A stretch of 40,734 nt of DNA from Accumulibacter sp. (GCF_023806565.1 NZ_JAMTDV010000022.1:1-40734), one strand, 5' to 3'; counted from the stretch's first letter, positions 23,958 through 33,230 are shown. The notes: generated by a model not told the origin, from the sequence alone. Translations and numbers: made by a program.

Positions 23958-24321
23958 AACTCCTCCATGATTTCACATCGTTCTTTCGACGTTCGCGCAG
24001 CATAGCTGAGTTCAAGTCCGATGAAAACAACGATACCGCGGCGTATGGTCGAACTTTTTGCAATTTCTGTTGCCGCCGTGGTCGGTTCTGGGTCCACCGC
24101 AGGCTGCGCGCCGCCCGTGCATGTCTTCGTCATATGCACGAAAAACGAGTGGCGTGTTCGCTGACACTTGCGTCGCGGGGCGGATGATGCCGAATGACGA
24201 TTCGTCGCTGGTTGGCTGGCAGGTGGTCGCTCGCCAGTTAGGGCCGGGGTTGGCAACGGTCACCCGGCAGCACTTCCCCGCGCTTTACCATGCGACCTTT
24301 TTCTGCACTGAGGCGATCCGC
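23958..24321. other. 364-bp intergenic region upstream of porG
   Basis: Separates the oxidoreductase operon from mch, both on the minus strand. No convincing coding frame is seen. CGTGCAT (24116-24122) and ATGCACG (24134-24140) form a perfect 7-bp inverted repeat with an 11-base spacer. A promoter for porG should lie here, but I see no clear -35/-10 pair. Confidence 0.5.
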
Positions 24322-25380
24322 CTACATCCTTCTCGGCATCAACACCGTGTAGTCGAAATCAAGCAGCACACTCGCATCGTAACGGCCATCGGCCATCTTG
24401 TAGGGGAATTCAGCACAGGGTCTATCCTTGGTGGCCACCGTGCGCAGGCGGAGCGCGCCGAGATCGCTGCGTCCCGGAACGATCAGTTGCTCGAGCACTT
24501 CCGACCAGGCATACACCGTGTCGCCGGCAAATGCCGGCGAGACATGGCGGCCGCCGTTGATTGCGGCGACGGTGAAGGCGTTGGCGAGGCCGTTGAAGGA
24601 CAGCGAGCGGGCTAGGCTGATGATGTGACCGCCGTAAATGATTCGCCTCCCGAAACGGCCGGTCTTTTCCGCCTGCTGGTTAAAGTGCACGCGGGCGGTG
24701 TTCTGGTACAGCCGGGTGGCCATCATGTGTTCGCTTTCTTCGATGGTCATGCCGTCGACGTGGTCGATGCGCTCGCCCACCGAATAATCCTCCCAGAGTT
24801 CGCGACTGCCGGCGAGTGCGGTGTCGTACTGCTCCATGCGGAGCAGGCTAGGCACTACCAGGTCGCTGGCCGCAACAGCGGCGGGAAGATCCGGTACGAC
24901 GGCTTCCGGTGCCGGCGAAGCGGGATCGCGTTTGCGCACCATGACCCAACGGCAATAGTCGAGCGCGATCTGGCCACGCTGATTCACTCCACAGGAGCGG
25001 ATATAGACGACGCCGGTCTTGCCGTCACTGTTCTCCTTCAGGCCGATCACCGTGGAATCGGCGTTCAGCGTGTCCCCCGGATACACCGGGTGACCAAAGC
25101 GACCGGCCGCATAGCCCAGGTTGGCCACGGCATTGAGCGAAATGTCCGGCACGGTCCTGCCAAAGACCATGTGGAATGCGAGCAGATCGTCAACGGGCGC
25201 ACGCGGCAGGCCGAGCAGGTGGGCAAAAGTGTCGGCCGAGGAGAACGCAAAGCGCGAGCCGGTCAGCGCCGTGTACAGCGCCACGTCGCCCTCGGTGATG
25301 GTTCGCGGAGTTGCGTGTACGATCGTCTGTCCGATGGAGAAGTCTTCGAAAAAGTTGCCCAGCGTGGTCTTTTCGCTCAT
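24322..25380 (-). CDS. mch: mesaconyl-CoA (2-methylfumaryl-CoA) hydratase
   Basis: Interconverts beta-methylmalyl-CoA and mesaconyl-C1-CoA, a step shared by the ethylmalonyl-CoA pathway and the 3-hydroxypropionate bi-cycle. The 352-aa protein has two MaoC-type hotdog domains (about 8-165 and 185-350), with FFEDFSIGQTIVHATPRTIT opening the first and WEDYSVGERIDHVDGMTIEE the second. Length and both openings match characterised Mch proteins. It is last in mct-mcl-mch, 35 bases after mcl. A second, divergent MaoC-type hydratase lies at 33276. Confidence 0.92.
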   Translation of the reverse strand: MSEKTTLGNFFEDFSIGQTIVHATPRTITEGDVALYTALTGSRFAFSSADTFAHLLGLPRAPVDDLLAFHMVFGRTVPDISLNAVANLGYAAGRFGHPVYPGDTLNADSTVIGLKENSDGKTGVVYIRSCGVNQRGQIALDYCRWVMVRKRDPASPAPEAVVPDLPAAVAASDLVVPSLLRMEQYDTALAGSRELWEDYSVGERIDHVDGMTIEESEHMMATRLYQNTARVHFNQQAEKTGRFGRRIIYGGHIISLARSLSFNGLANAFTVAAINGGRHVSPAFAGDTVYAWSEVLEQLIVPGRSDLGALRLRTVATKDRPCAEFPYKMADGRYDASVLLDFDYTVLMPRRM

Positions 25381-25415
25381 TGGATGGTGTCTCCTTGTGC
25401 CATCGAGTGCGCTTG

Positions 25416-26471
25416 CTACAGGCCGTACGCGGCGGCCAGTTCCGGGTCGCGCCTGGCCACCAGTCGCGCGAGGTCGACCATCACGCGGGCTTGCTTCCAG
25501 GTGGCATCGTCCTGCATCTTGCCGTCAATCGTTGCCACGCCGCTGCCGTCGGGCATCGCCTCGAGGATGCGCTTGGCGAACAGCACTTCCTTGACGTCGG
25601 GGCTGAACACGCGCTTGGCGATGACGATCTGGTTCGGTGCCAGCGACCAGGCACCACTGCAGCCCATCAGGAATGCATTGCGGAACTGCGCCTCACATGC
25701 TGCTTCATCCTTCAGATCGCCGAAGGGTCCGTAGAACGAGCGCAGACCATGCGCGACCGCTGCGTCGACCATGCGGGCGACAGTGTAATGCCAGAGATCC
25801 TGCTGGAAGAATGCACGCTCGCCGGGGCCGCCTCCCTGGTTCTCTCCCGGATCGGCGAGCACACCATAGCCCGGATGTCCGCCACCGACCCGGGTGGTCT
25901 TCATGCCGCGCGAAGCCGCCAGATCGGCCGGACCCAGGCTCAGCCCATGCATGCGTGGGCTGGCGGCGCAGATTGCCTCGACATTGGTCACTCCCTGTGC
26001 CGTTTCGAGCAGGGCGTGCAGCAGAATCGGCTTCCTGATCGCGTACTTCGCTTCGAGCAGCGCCACGTACTGATCGACGAAATGGATGTCCCACGGGCCT
26101 TCCACCTTGGGGATCATGATCACATCGAGCTTGTTGCCGACGCGCCCGATGATCTGGTCGAGGTCGTCGAGCACCCAGGGGCTGTTCAGAGCGTTGATTC
26201 GCACCCACATTGCGGTGTCGCCGAAATCATGGCCGGCCAGCAGCTCGATGAAGCCGGCGCGCGCTGCGTCCTTGGCTTCGATCGGGATGGCATCTTCGAG
26301 ATTGCCGCACATGACATCGCACTGCCTGGCGGTTTCTGGCGCCTTGGCGCGAATCTTCTCGATATGTGGCGGAAAGAAGTGGATCATTCGTTCCGGCCGC
26401 ACGGGCAGTTCGCGGAGAGGCTGTGGCGCTCCGATGGCGAGCGGTTTGTAGAAGTGTACTGGCAGTTTCAT
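25416..26471 (-). CDS. mcl: L-malyl-CoA / beta-methylmalyl-CoA lyase
   Basis: CitE-like TIM-barrel lyase that condenses or cleaves glyoxylate with acetyl-CoA or propionyl-CoA. In Chloroflexus the homologue also cleaves citramalyl-CoA to pyruvate and acetyl-CoA. ATG 26471 gives 351 aa starting [11 protein letters not shown], as in Mcl proteins; 19 upstream in-frame residues are dropped. Motifs include CGNLEDAIP (metal-ligand aspartate/glutamate region, near 55), MIPKVEG near 119, LLETAQGV near 153 and [14 protein letters not shown] near 175. Between mct and mch, 60 bases after mct. Confidence 0.92.
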   Translation of the reverse strand: MKLPVHFYKPLAIGAPQPLRELPVRPERMIHFFPPHIEKIRAKAPETARQCDVMCGNLEDAIPIEAKDAARAGFIELLAGHDFGDTAMWVRINALNSPWVLDDLDQIIGRVGNKLDVIMIPKVEGPWDIHFVDQYVALLEAKYAIRKPILLHALLETAQGVTNVEAICAASPRMHGLSLGPADLAASRGMKTTRVGGGHPGYGVLADPGENQGGGPGERAFFQQDLWHYTVARMVDAAVAHGLRSFYGPFGDLKDEAACEAQFRNAFLMGCSGAWSLAPNQIVIAKRVFSPDVKEVLFAKRILEAMPDGSGVATIDGKMQDDATWKQARVMVDLARLVARRDPELAAAYGL

Positions 26472-26531
26472 GGTGGTTTCCCCTGGTCTATGCGCGGCGG
26501 TTCGCTGCGCCGCGAATGTCGGCGGCAATTG

Positions 26532-27752
26532 TCAGTCTGGCCCCGCGACGACGCGCGCGTCGTGCAAGCGACCAACCTCGGCTTCGCTCAAGCCGAGAAT
26601 GTCGAGCAGAATCTGATCCGTGTGCTCGCCGAGTCGCGGCGCCGGCTTTGCCGGCAGGCGGGGCACACGGCCGAAATCGAGCGGCGTCGCGGGCATCAGG
26701 TAGGAGCCGATGCCGGGCTGTTCGGTCATGGCAAACATCGGATTGTCGATCGAACAATCGCGGTCACAGGCGATGGCTTCGCGCACACTGCGATAGGGGC
26801 CCCACGAAACGCGGTGGGCATCGAGGATGGCGGCTGCCTCGGCGAGGGTGCGGGCGTGGAACCATGGCTCGAGCAGGGCCGCAATCTGCTGTCGGGCGCG
26901 AAAGCGATTGCCTTCATCGCCGAGATCCAGACCCAACCGGACGCCGAGCGCGGCGAAAGCCTCCTGCAGGCCGGTGGCCTGGCTCAGACAACGCCACTGC
27001 ATGTCGGTGAGACCGACGACCATCAGACGCTTGCCGTCGAGCGTCGTGAAGTCGCGACCGAAAGCGCCGTAGAGATAGTTGCCCTGGCGCGGCCGGTCGC
27101 TGTCATTGACCATCACTTCGGCAATCATGCCGAAATTGCCGATCATTGCCAGTGCCACATCCTTCAGCGCGAGACGCACGAGCTGTCCTTCGCCAGTGAG
27201 TCGGCGATGCCGTTCGGCGGCGAGCAGGCCGAGGGCGATCATCTGGCCGCTGATGAAGTCCCACGCCGGAAACACGTGATTTACCACTTCCGGCGAACTG
27301 TTCGGCCCGGTCATCAAGGGTAGCCCGATCTGCGGGTTCAGCGTGTAATCGACTTCCGAGCTGCCGTCGCGACGACCGGTCAGGTTGATCATGATCAGGT
27401 CCTGTCGTCGCGCACGCAGCGCTTCGTAGGCCAGCCAGCCCTTGGCGGGAAAATTGGTGCTGAACAGGCCGGCGTTCTCACCTGGCGCACAGATCAGCTG
27501 GGTCAACAATTCCTGCCCGCGCGGCTTGCGAAAATCAACTGCGATCGAGCGCTTGCCCTTGTTCAGTCCTGCCCAGAAGAGGCTGTGTTTGCCGTCCAGC
27601 GTGAGCGGCCAGCGGTGATGGTCGAGTCCGCCGGCGAGGGGGTCGAAGCGGATGACGTCTGCGCCGAGCTGGGCCAGCGTCATTCCTCCCAGCGGTGCAG
27701 CGACAAAAGCGGAACCTTCGACGACGCGCAGGCCCTTGAGAATTCCATCCAT
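26532..27752 (-). CDS. mct: mesaconyl-CoA C1-C4 CoA transferase (2-methylfumaryl-CoA isomerase)
   Basis: CaiB-family (class III) CoA transferase, 406 aa. Opening LKGLRVVEGSAFVAAPLGGMTLAQLGADVIRFDP is the class III start (given here in two parts: LKGLRVVEGSAFVAAPLG, then MTLAQLGADVIRFDP). The name comes from context: beside mcl, mch and meh this enzyme moves CoA within mesaconate from C1 to C4 in the 3-hydroxypropionate bi-cycle. VDYTLNPQIGLPLMTG replaces the more general CaiB segment, in line with a specialised member. It is the first gene on the minus strand and diverges from meh across 347 bases. Confidence 0.85.
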   Translation of the reverse strand: MDGILKGLRVVEGSAFVAAPLGGMTLAQLGADVIRFDPLAGGLDHHRWPLTLDGKHSLFWAGLNKGKRSIAVDFRKPRGQELLTQLICAPGENAGLFSTNFPAKGWLAYEALRARRQDLIMINLTGRRDGSSEVDYTLNPQIGLPLMTGPNSSPEVVNHVFPAWDFISGQMIALGLLAAERHRRLTGEGQLVRLALKDVALAMIGNFGMIAEVMVNDSDRPRQGNYLYGAFGRDFTTLDGKRLMVVGLTDMQWRCLSQATGLQEAFAALGVRLGLDLGDEGNRFRARQQIAALLEPWFHARTLAEAAAILDAHRVSWGPYRSVREAIACDRDCSIDNPMFAMTEQPGIGSYLMPATPLDFGRVPRLPAKPAPRLGEHTDQILLDILGLSEAEVGRLHDARVVAGPD

Positions 27753-28099
27753 TTTCTTCTCCTGCAGCGTCGGCGCTCATCGCAGACGTATCGCAAGTCC
27801 TCTTCCGCTTGCGACAAGGTCGAGTGGAGCAGGGTACATGCCGATGCGGAATCTTTCGTAGCGCACGTCTCGTTTGCCAGTCGATCGCCTGAAGCGATCG
27901 ACAAGCCTGGACAGATGCCGATTGCAGGCGACCGAACGCCGACACAAGCGGGCTAGTATATCGGCAAACTCGCCCACTTGGCGCATGAATCTGGATCGAG
28001 TTGCAGATCAACCGGGGCTGCGTGCGGCGACGAGCGTTTGGCCGTATGCTGCGCATTGCTTGACAAAGCTTTTTCCGAGTCCTCGAAAGGATCTTCCCC
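27753..28099. other. divergent intergenic region between mct and meh
   Basis: 347 bases with no convincing gene; both divergent promoters should lie here. TTGACA at 28060-28065 is a perfect -35, but the hexamer 17 bases later is poor (TCGAAA) and would leave a very short leader for meh. AGTATA at 27955-27960 reads TATACT on the minus strand and may be a -10 for mct. A 23-bp inverted repeat sits at 27880-27902. Confidence 0.5.
27880..27902. promoter_or_regulatory. perfect inverted repeat, possible operator
   Basis: GTCGATCGC and GCGATCGAC flank a 5-base centre (CTGAA), making a perfect 9-bp dyad in the control region shared by mct and meh. Its position suits an operator for a dimeric regulator of both transcripts. 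No regulator gene is adjacent. Confidence 0.45.
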
Positions 28100-28951
28100 A
28101 TGACTGACGCAAACTACGCGAATTGGATCGGTCGCCAGGAGGTCATCGACGATGACCTGTGTCTCGCACCAGCACTGGCCGCGGCTGCGATGCTCGACGA
28201 TCCCGCCACTCGTTTCGCGCCGGGAAGCGCATTGCCGCCCTTGTGGCAGTGGTTCTACTTCCTTCCCCGCGTGCAGCAAACGATGCTCGGAGTAGATGGG
28301 CATCCGCAACGCGGCGGTTTCATGCCGCCGATTCCCTATCCGCGACGGATGTTTGCCGGTGCGCGCATGCGCTTCCATCGTCCTTTGCTGATTGGCCAGC
28401 CGGCCCGTCGGAAAGCAGTCATTCGTGACATCCGGCTGAAGTCGGGACGCTCCGGCGCGCTCGCCTTCGTCTCGGTTCTCTACAGCTTCCTGCAGGCGGG
28501 CCAATTGTGCATCGAAGAGGAGCAGGACATCGTTTACCGCGAGCCCGGGCCAGCGGTCGACCGTCCGCGCGTGCTCGACTGGCCGCAGCTTCCTTCCGGG
28601 GCGTGGGCGCGCGTAGTGAGACCCGATCCGATGCTGCTTTTTCGCTTTTCGGCACTGACCTTCAATGCACACCGCATTCACTACGATCGGCCCTATGCGA
28701 TCGAAGAAGAGGGCTATCCCGGGCTGGTGGTGCACGGACCGTTGACTGCCGTCCTGCTGATGGAACTCGTGCGTCAGCACGTGCAACACCCGGTCCAGAC
28801 ATTCCGTTTTCGCGGACTGGCGCCCCTCTTCGATCTCGCTCCGTTTCGTGTCGTGTGTTCCTCCGGCGGCGACGGTCTCCTCTGTCTGGAGGCACAAGCG
28901 CCAGATGGTATGACGGCGATGAGCGCGGACGCGGAACTCTCGGCGCCATAG
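28100..28951 (+). CDS. meh: mesaconyl-C4-CoA (3-methylfumaryl-CoA) hydratase
   Basis: Hydrates mesaconyl-C4-CoA to (S)-citramalyl-CoA, the step before cleavage to pyruvate and acetyl-CoA. The 283-aa protein is a double-hotdog MaoC/HTD2-like protein. The N-terminal part (about 1-150) holds a FAS1-like dehydratase domain with WQWFYFLP and the proline-rich FMPPIPYPRRMFAG. The C-terminal MaoC half has LLFRFSALTFNAHRIHYD near 180-197, with the catalytic asparagine-histidine pair, and VHGPLTAVLLMEL. Together with mct, mcl and mch it completes the glyoxylate-assimilation set; the name depends partly on that context. Confidence 0.85.
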   Translation: MTDANYANWIGRQEVIDDDLCLAPALAAAAMLDDPATRFAPGSALPPLWQWFYFLPRVQQTMLGVDGHPQRGGFMPPIPYPRRMFAGARMRFHRPLLIGQPARRKAVIRDIRLKSGRSGALAFVSVLYSFLQAGQLCIEEEQDIVYREPGPAVDRPRVLDWPQLPSGAWARVVRPDPMLLFRFSALTFNAHRIHYDRPYAIEEEGYPGLVVHGPLTAVLLMELVRQHVQHPVQTFRFRGLAPLFDLAPFRVVCSSGGDGLLCLEAQAPDGMTAMSADAELSAP

Positions 28952-29094
28952 CGGCCCGCCATCACCTCCCTCTTTCCCGGCCTTTCCGCAGGCCGAAGAC
29001 GGGTGGCTGTTCGGTTGCTGGGGCGGCACCGGGTTAACTGCATTGCCCTTTTTCGGTGTAGGCAAAATGGCCCTGCAAATACACCCAATCGAGC

Positions 29095-29124
29095 TTGCGA
29101 GTGGTCCGCGCGAAGGACTAGAAT
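29095..29124 (+). promoter_or_regulatory. candidate promoter for the ethylmalonyl-CoA operon or a small RNA
   Basis: TTGCGA (29095-29100) and TAGAAT (29119-29124) are 18 bases apart. Transcription would begin near 29131, immediately before the 11-bp hairpin at 29139-29162. Confidence 0.45.
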
Positions 29125-29138
29125 GATCGGGGCTCATG

Positions 29139-29335
29139 TCGCCGCGACAAGTGTCGCGGCGAGGCAGGCCGAGGATGCCGTCAGACGGACCGACGCGGAC
29201 GACGCACTTCTTTCGATGCGGATCGGGTAGCGCCGGTGGGCGGTTCGCAAGCGGTCGGAACGGCCGCTTGCAGTGGTCCGAGACGGTGCGCACGGGCTGC
29301 AAGCGGACGTCTCGGCAGCGCGATCGGCAAGCCGA
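29139..29335 (+). ncRNA. cluster of hairpins, possible structured leader RNA
   Basis: Successive inverted repeats: 29139-29149 with 29152-29162 (11 bp perfect); 29247-29254 with 29264-29271 (8 bp); 29278-29285 with 29308-29315 (8 bp); 29324-29328 with 29331-29335 (5 bp). GCAAGCGG occurs twice (29247-29254, 29299-29306) and either copy can pair with CCGCTTGC at 29264-29271. I do not recognise a known RNA family, and no cobalamin riboswitch signature was seen. GC-rich DNA yields chance hairpins, so this is tentative. Confidence 0.3.
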
Positions 29336-30064
29336 AGGCGCGGCCCGAGTGCTGCGAAGAATTCGGAATTGGCTCGTCGCAATGCGGTGGGCAGGCAGTG
29401 ACCAAGGGGAGGGCAGCCGTGGTTCAGCAATGCGTCCTGGTGTGGGGCTCCCGTGCCAGGGGCTACGCGCAGCGCAGGACTCCGCTGGTCCATCCCGACG
29501 ACTTGCGGCCGGCCCACGTGATCGCGGGCGAGGCGCGGCGGTCGAGCGTTCGCAGGAGGGCACCCCGCGGTTCGCTGATCGCTCGTCAAGGCGTGAAAAT
29601 GCCGTCCATGCGGACTGGGAAACAGTCGAGACAGGCCTTCAGGCGGGACGATGCAGGCAAGGCCCGGCTGGCGCACGAGGCAGTGCCCTTCTCGTGCACG
29701 GCAAGCCCGATTCGAGGCCAGCGTTCTCGCGCTGAGCTGTTTCCTACCCATCTTTCAGCGACTGGGGTGCGTTCCGGCCCGCAGTCGTCGACCGCGATTG
29801 CCGTCGCGCGCTCGTTTGCCCGATTGGCTACGAACACAGGCGGGCGTCGCCCAATGGCGCATGCTTTTTCCTGCTGGCCGATTCCCGCTGGCCGTGTCCG
29901 ACCGAGCCTTTCTGGCCCGGGGTCCTTTGCGCGGGCGGTCGTGCTCCAAGCCGGTATTCCCTGCGACCGGATCGTGGCCGTCGGCGGTGACCGTGGTGGG
30001 AGCGGCCGGAAATCAGCAGGATGTCGACAAGAATGTGTTTTTGGCAACGATCAGGAGGCAACAC

Positions 30065-31507
30065 ATGAAGCTCACTCTGACCCATGACGAATTGAATGCC
30101 TATTACAGCGAGCTGCACGACTCCAATGCGGTGTTCCGTGCGGATTATCCTGCCGATTCGTTCGAGAGACAGCCGGTCCACACGGTTTACGGAGGCGCCA
30201 ATCTGTTCAAGGCGAGCTTCGCCAGCAAACTGGGTGAGGTTGCTCTGAAGACTCTCGACACCTATGCACCGACCTACAACGTATTTGCACGCGTTCTTGG
30301 CCTGCCCGGATCCGAGACGCTGCCGACCAATCCGGTCTATCTGGACAGTCTGACGCGTGCGTTGGAAACCAGTCCGGAGCAGGTGCGCCAGATCAAGCCG
30401 GCTGCCTGGCTGGCGTTCACCGTGTTCAACCGTGTCGTCAAGAAGCTGCAAACCGAACCGATCGAGGACAATCGCATCGATTTCGAGGACGGCTATGGCA
30501 ATCGTCCCGATGACGAGGAGGATAGCCATGCCGTATCCGCTGCCGACGAAGTTGCCAAGGGCATGAGCGAGAATCTGCTGTCGCCATTCATCGGCATTCG
30601 GGTAAAGACGTTTTCTGACGAGTGCAAGGTGCGATCGATACGTACCCTCGACATATTCCTGACCCGATTGGCGGAGAAGACCGGTGGCAGGCTGCCACAG
30701 AATTTCATTGTCACGCTGCCCAAGGTGGTCACCCCGACGCAGGTTTCCACCTGCGCCAAGGTCCTGGAGAATCTCGAAAGCCGGCTGGGTTTTCCGCAGG
30801 GTTCGCTAAAAATGGAAATCATGATCGAAACCACCCAGTCGATCATCAACCACCGGGGCGAAAACACGGTTCCGCTGCTCGTCGCTGCCGCCGGAGGCCG
30901 CTGCCGCTCGGCCATTTTCGGGACGTACGATTATACGGCGTCGTGCAACATCACGGCCGCGCACCAAAGTCACACCCACCCCGCCTGTGATTTCGCCCGC
31001 CATGTGTTGCAGGTCAGTCTGGCAGGCACCGGCGTGACGATCAGTGACGGCGCCACCACCAGCATGCCGATCGGACCCCACAAGGCTGCCAAGGATGCCG
31101 CCCTTTCCCCGCAGCAGATGGACGAGAATCGCGCCGTGGTACACGGCGCCTGGAAGCTGCACTACGACAATATCATGCACTCGATGCGGCACGCGTATTA
31201 TCAGGGTTGGGATCTGAATCCGGGGCAATTGCCGGTGCGCTACGCAGCGGTCGATACCTTTTTCCTCAGCGGTCTGCAGGATGCTTCGGTCCGGCTGAAC
31301 GCTTTCCTCAACAAGGCAGCGCAGGCGACGCTGGTCGGCAATACCTTTGACGACGCGGCGACCGGCCAGGGGTTGTTGAACTTTTTTCTGCGCGGCATGG
31401 CGTGCGGAGCCATCACCGAGCAGGAGGTTCTGGCGACGGGAATCACCCTGGACGAACTGCGCTCCCGCTCGTTCGTTCGCATCGTCAATAACCGGGCCAA
31501 GAAATAG
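30065..31507 (+). CDS. HpcH/HpaI-CitE superfamily aldolase (DUF6986-like), putative beta-methylmalyl-CoA lyase
   Basis: ATG 30065 follows AGGAGG by 6 bases and gives 480 aa starting MKLTLTHDELNAYY; the frame is open upstream but that part has no coding character. CitE-superfamily marks are RIDFEDGYGNRPDDEE near residue 140 and MEIMIETTQSI near 258, supplying the acidic metal ligands. FGTYDYTASCNITAAH near 288 is a further segment. It is longer than Mcl (about 350 aa) and resembles the DUF6986 group. As first gene of the ethylmalonyl-CoA operon it likely cleaves beta-methylmalyl-CoA to glyoxylate and propionyl-CoA, or malyl-CoA; this is inference from context. Confidence 0.75.
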   Translation: MKLTLTHDELNAYYSELHDSNAVFRADYPADSFERQPVHTVYGGANLFKASFASKLGEVALKTLDTYAPTYNVFARVLGLPGSETLPTNPVYLDSLTRALETSPEQVRQIKPAAWLAFTVFNRVVKKLQTEPIEDNRIDFEDGYGNRPDDEEDSHAVSAADEVAKGMSENLLSPFIGIRVKTFSDECKVRSIRTLDIFLTRLAEKTGGRLPQNFIVTLPKVVTPTQVSTCAKVLENLESRLGFPQGSLKMEIMIETTQSIINHRGENTVPLLVAAAGGRCRSAIFGTYDYTASCNITAAHQSHTHPACDFARHVLQVSLAGTGVTISDGATTSMPIGPHKAAKDAALSPQQMDENRAVVHGAWKLHYDNIMHSMRHAYYQGWDLNPGQLPVRYAAVDTFFLSGLQDASVRLNAFLNKAAQATLVGNTFDDAATGQGLLNFFLRGMACGAITEQEVLATGITLDELRSRSFVRIVNNRAKK

Positions 31508-31553
31508 CCATCGAGCAGTGGTGGTCGATCGCTTGTGAAGAAAGGAATCAATC

Positions 31554-33230
31554 ATGACTGAGGTCAACAGCGACACGCTGGGGTCGCTGCAGTATCTGGA
31601 ATCAGCCGATGCGGTACTCAGACAGGCGCTGACCTGGGTAAAGCGGGAATGTGCCGGCGGCAAGGGGGTGTCGAACGAGAAACTCGACGAGCACCAAATG
31701 GCCAGCTTTGACCTGGCCTGGTGTGCGGCGGAATCGACCGCCGCACGTTTTGCCGTGGAATATGCGCGTCAGGTGGCTGCCGTTGCGCCAGTTGCCGACG
31801 GGAGCTGTCTGGAGGAGCGGATGGCGCGAGTGTTCTGCGCCGAAGCCTTGCAAAACATCCACAATCGCTTGCGGGCGCGACCACAGAGCTTCGGGCTCGA
31901 CGACTCGAATCTGGCGCCGTTTGCCGCGACGGCCGTCAGTCGCTTCTGCCAGAGCCAGCTCGATGCCGGCAATCTGGAATCACTGGGCAGAGAAGTGATC
32001 GCACGCAATGGTGCCAGCGGCGCGTACATGCTGGACGATCACGCCACGATGATGCAGGACGCGTTCCGCAAGCTGGCCACCAACGTCGTCATGCCGCTGG
32101 CCGAGGAGATCCATCGGGAAGACCGGATCATTCCGCCGGAGATTCTCGACCAATTGACAGAAATGGGCTGCTTCGGGTTGTCGGTCCCCGAGAGATACGG
32201 CGGTCTCCAGAGTGACGACCATGAAGACAACACGGGGATGATCGTCGTTACCGAAGAGCTCTCGCGCGGCTCGCTCGGCGCGGCCGGCAGCCTGATCACG
32301 CGGCCGGAGATTCTCAGTCGAGCGTTGCTCAAGGGGGGCACCGAGGAGCAGAGGCAAAAATGGTTGCCGCTGGTCGCGAGTGGCCAGCCCTTGTGCGCCA
32401 TCGCCGTGACCGAGCCGGATACCGGCTCCGATGTCGCGGCGATGCGTCTGAAGGCGACGAAGTGCGAGGGCGGATGGCTGCTCGACGGCGTCAAGACCTG
32501 GTGCACCATGGCAGGAAAGGCCGGCGTGCTGCTCGTTCTCGCGCGCTCGAATCCTGACCGCTCGCTCGGCCACAAGGGGCTAAGCATGTTTCTGGTCGAA
32601 AAGGATTCGTATGACGGTCATGATTTCGAATATCGTCAGGCGCAGGGCGGCGTGCTCAGTGGCCGCGCGATTTCGACCATCGGTTATCGTGGCATGCATT
32701 CCTACGAGGTATTCTTCGACAATGTGTTCGTGCCGGACGAGAATCTGGTGGGCGGACCGGAGGGGGAAGGGAAGGGTTTCTACTTCACGATGGCTGGGTT
32801 CGCTGGCGGCCGCATTCAAACCGCTGCACGCGCCATCGGCGTAATGCAGGCCGCGTTCGAGCGGGCGGTTTCGTATTCCCAGGAGCGCAAGGCTTTCGGA
32901 AAACCGATCGGCGAATTTCAACTGACTCTCGTCAAGCTGGCGCGCATGGCGACGCTGCTGACGGTTTCCCGCCAGTTCACCTACGCCGTCGGTCGTTTGA
33001 TGGACCAGGGGCTGGGTCAGATGGAAGCGAGCATGGTGAAGCTGTTTACCTGTCGAACCGCCGAGTGGCTGACTCGCGAAGCGATGCAGATACACGGTGG
33101 CATGGGTTACGCAGAGGAATCGCCGGTCAGCCGCTATTTTCTCGATGCCCGTGTGCTGTCGATATTCGAAGGTGCCGAAGAAACATTGGCTCTGAAAGTG
33201 ATCGCGCGCTCCCTCATCGACGCTGTCTAG
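31554..33230 (+). CDS. mcd: (2S)-methylsuccinyl-CoA dehydrogenase
   Basis: FAD enzyme of the acyl-CoA dehydrogenase superfamily that oxidises methylsuccinyl-CoA to mesaconyl-C1-CoA and passes electrons to ETF. At 558 aa it has the N-terminal extension of about 150 residues that sets Mcd apart from ordinary acyl-CoA dehydrogenases of about 390. Motifs include CAIAVTEPDTGSDVAAM near 281, GYRGMHSYEVFFDNVFVP near 380 and QIHGGMGYAEESPVSRYFLDARVL near 505 (given in part). E539 in FEGAEE near the C-terminus is the predicted catalytic base by analogy with the family. Between the aldolase and the MaoC gene. Confidence 0.94.
   Translation: MTEVNSDTLGSLQYLESADAVLRQALTWVKRECAGGKGVSNEKLDEHQMASFDLAWCAAESTAARFAVEYARQVAAVAPVADGSCLEERMARVFCAEALQNIHNRLRARPQSFGLDDSNLAPFAATAVSRFCQSQLDAGNLESLGREVIARNGASGAYMLDDHATMMQDAFRKLATNVVMPLAEEIHREDRIIPPEILDQLTEMGCFGLSVPERYGGLQSDDHEDNTGMIVVTEELSRGSLGAAGSLITRPEILSRALLKGGTEEQRQKWLPLVASGQPLCAIAVTEPDTGSDVAAMRLKATKCEGGWLLDGVKTWCTMAGKAGVLLVLARSNPDRSLGHKGLSMFLVEKDSYDGHDFEYRQAQGGVLSGRAISTIGYRGMHSYEVFFDNVFVPDENLVGGPEGEGKGFYFTMAGFAGGRIQTAARAIGVMQAAFERAVSYSQERKAFGKPIGEFQLTLVKLARMATLLTVSRQFTYAVGRLMDQGLGQMEASMVKLFTCRTAEWLTREAMQIHGGMGYAEESPVSRYFLDARVLSIFEGAEETLALKVIARSLIDAV

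Larger units (their letters stand above)
28952..30064. other. 1.1-kb region without a convincing gene, leader of the ethylmalonyl-CoA operon
   Basis: No reading frame here gives a recognisable protein. Several are open because of the high GC content, but their translations are arginine-, serine- and alanine-rich with no domain. The region holds a promoter-like pair at 29095-29124 and a chain of hairpins from 29139 to 29335. The aldolase gene starts only at 30065, behind a strong AGGAGG. It may be a very long leader, a separate small RNA, or a decayed gene. Confidence 0.55.

Noticed and set aside
25311-27323. A 670-codon plus-strand open frame across mch, mcl and mct
   Set aside because: It runs antisense through three well-supported genes and shows no family features.
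27953-29563. A 536-codon minus-strand frame over meh and the region after it
   Set aside because: It is antisense to meh and the rest is Arg/Ser/Pro-rich with no recognisable motif.
29651-30064. Upstream in-frame extension of the aldolase by 138 codons
   Set aside because: The extension has no coding character, and AGGAGG placed 6 bases before ATG 30065 marks the start.
28952-30064. Cobalamin riboswitch ahead of the B12-dependent pathway operon
   Set aside because: I looked for the conserved B12-box pattern and the characteristic core and did not see them.
29236-30087. A 283-codon plus-strand frame in the long gap before the aldolase
   Set aside because: No domain, no Shine-Dalgarno, odd composition, and it runs over the strong AGGAGG and start of the aldolase gene.
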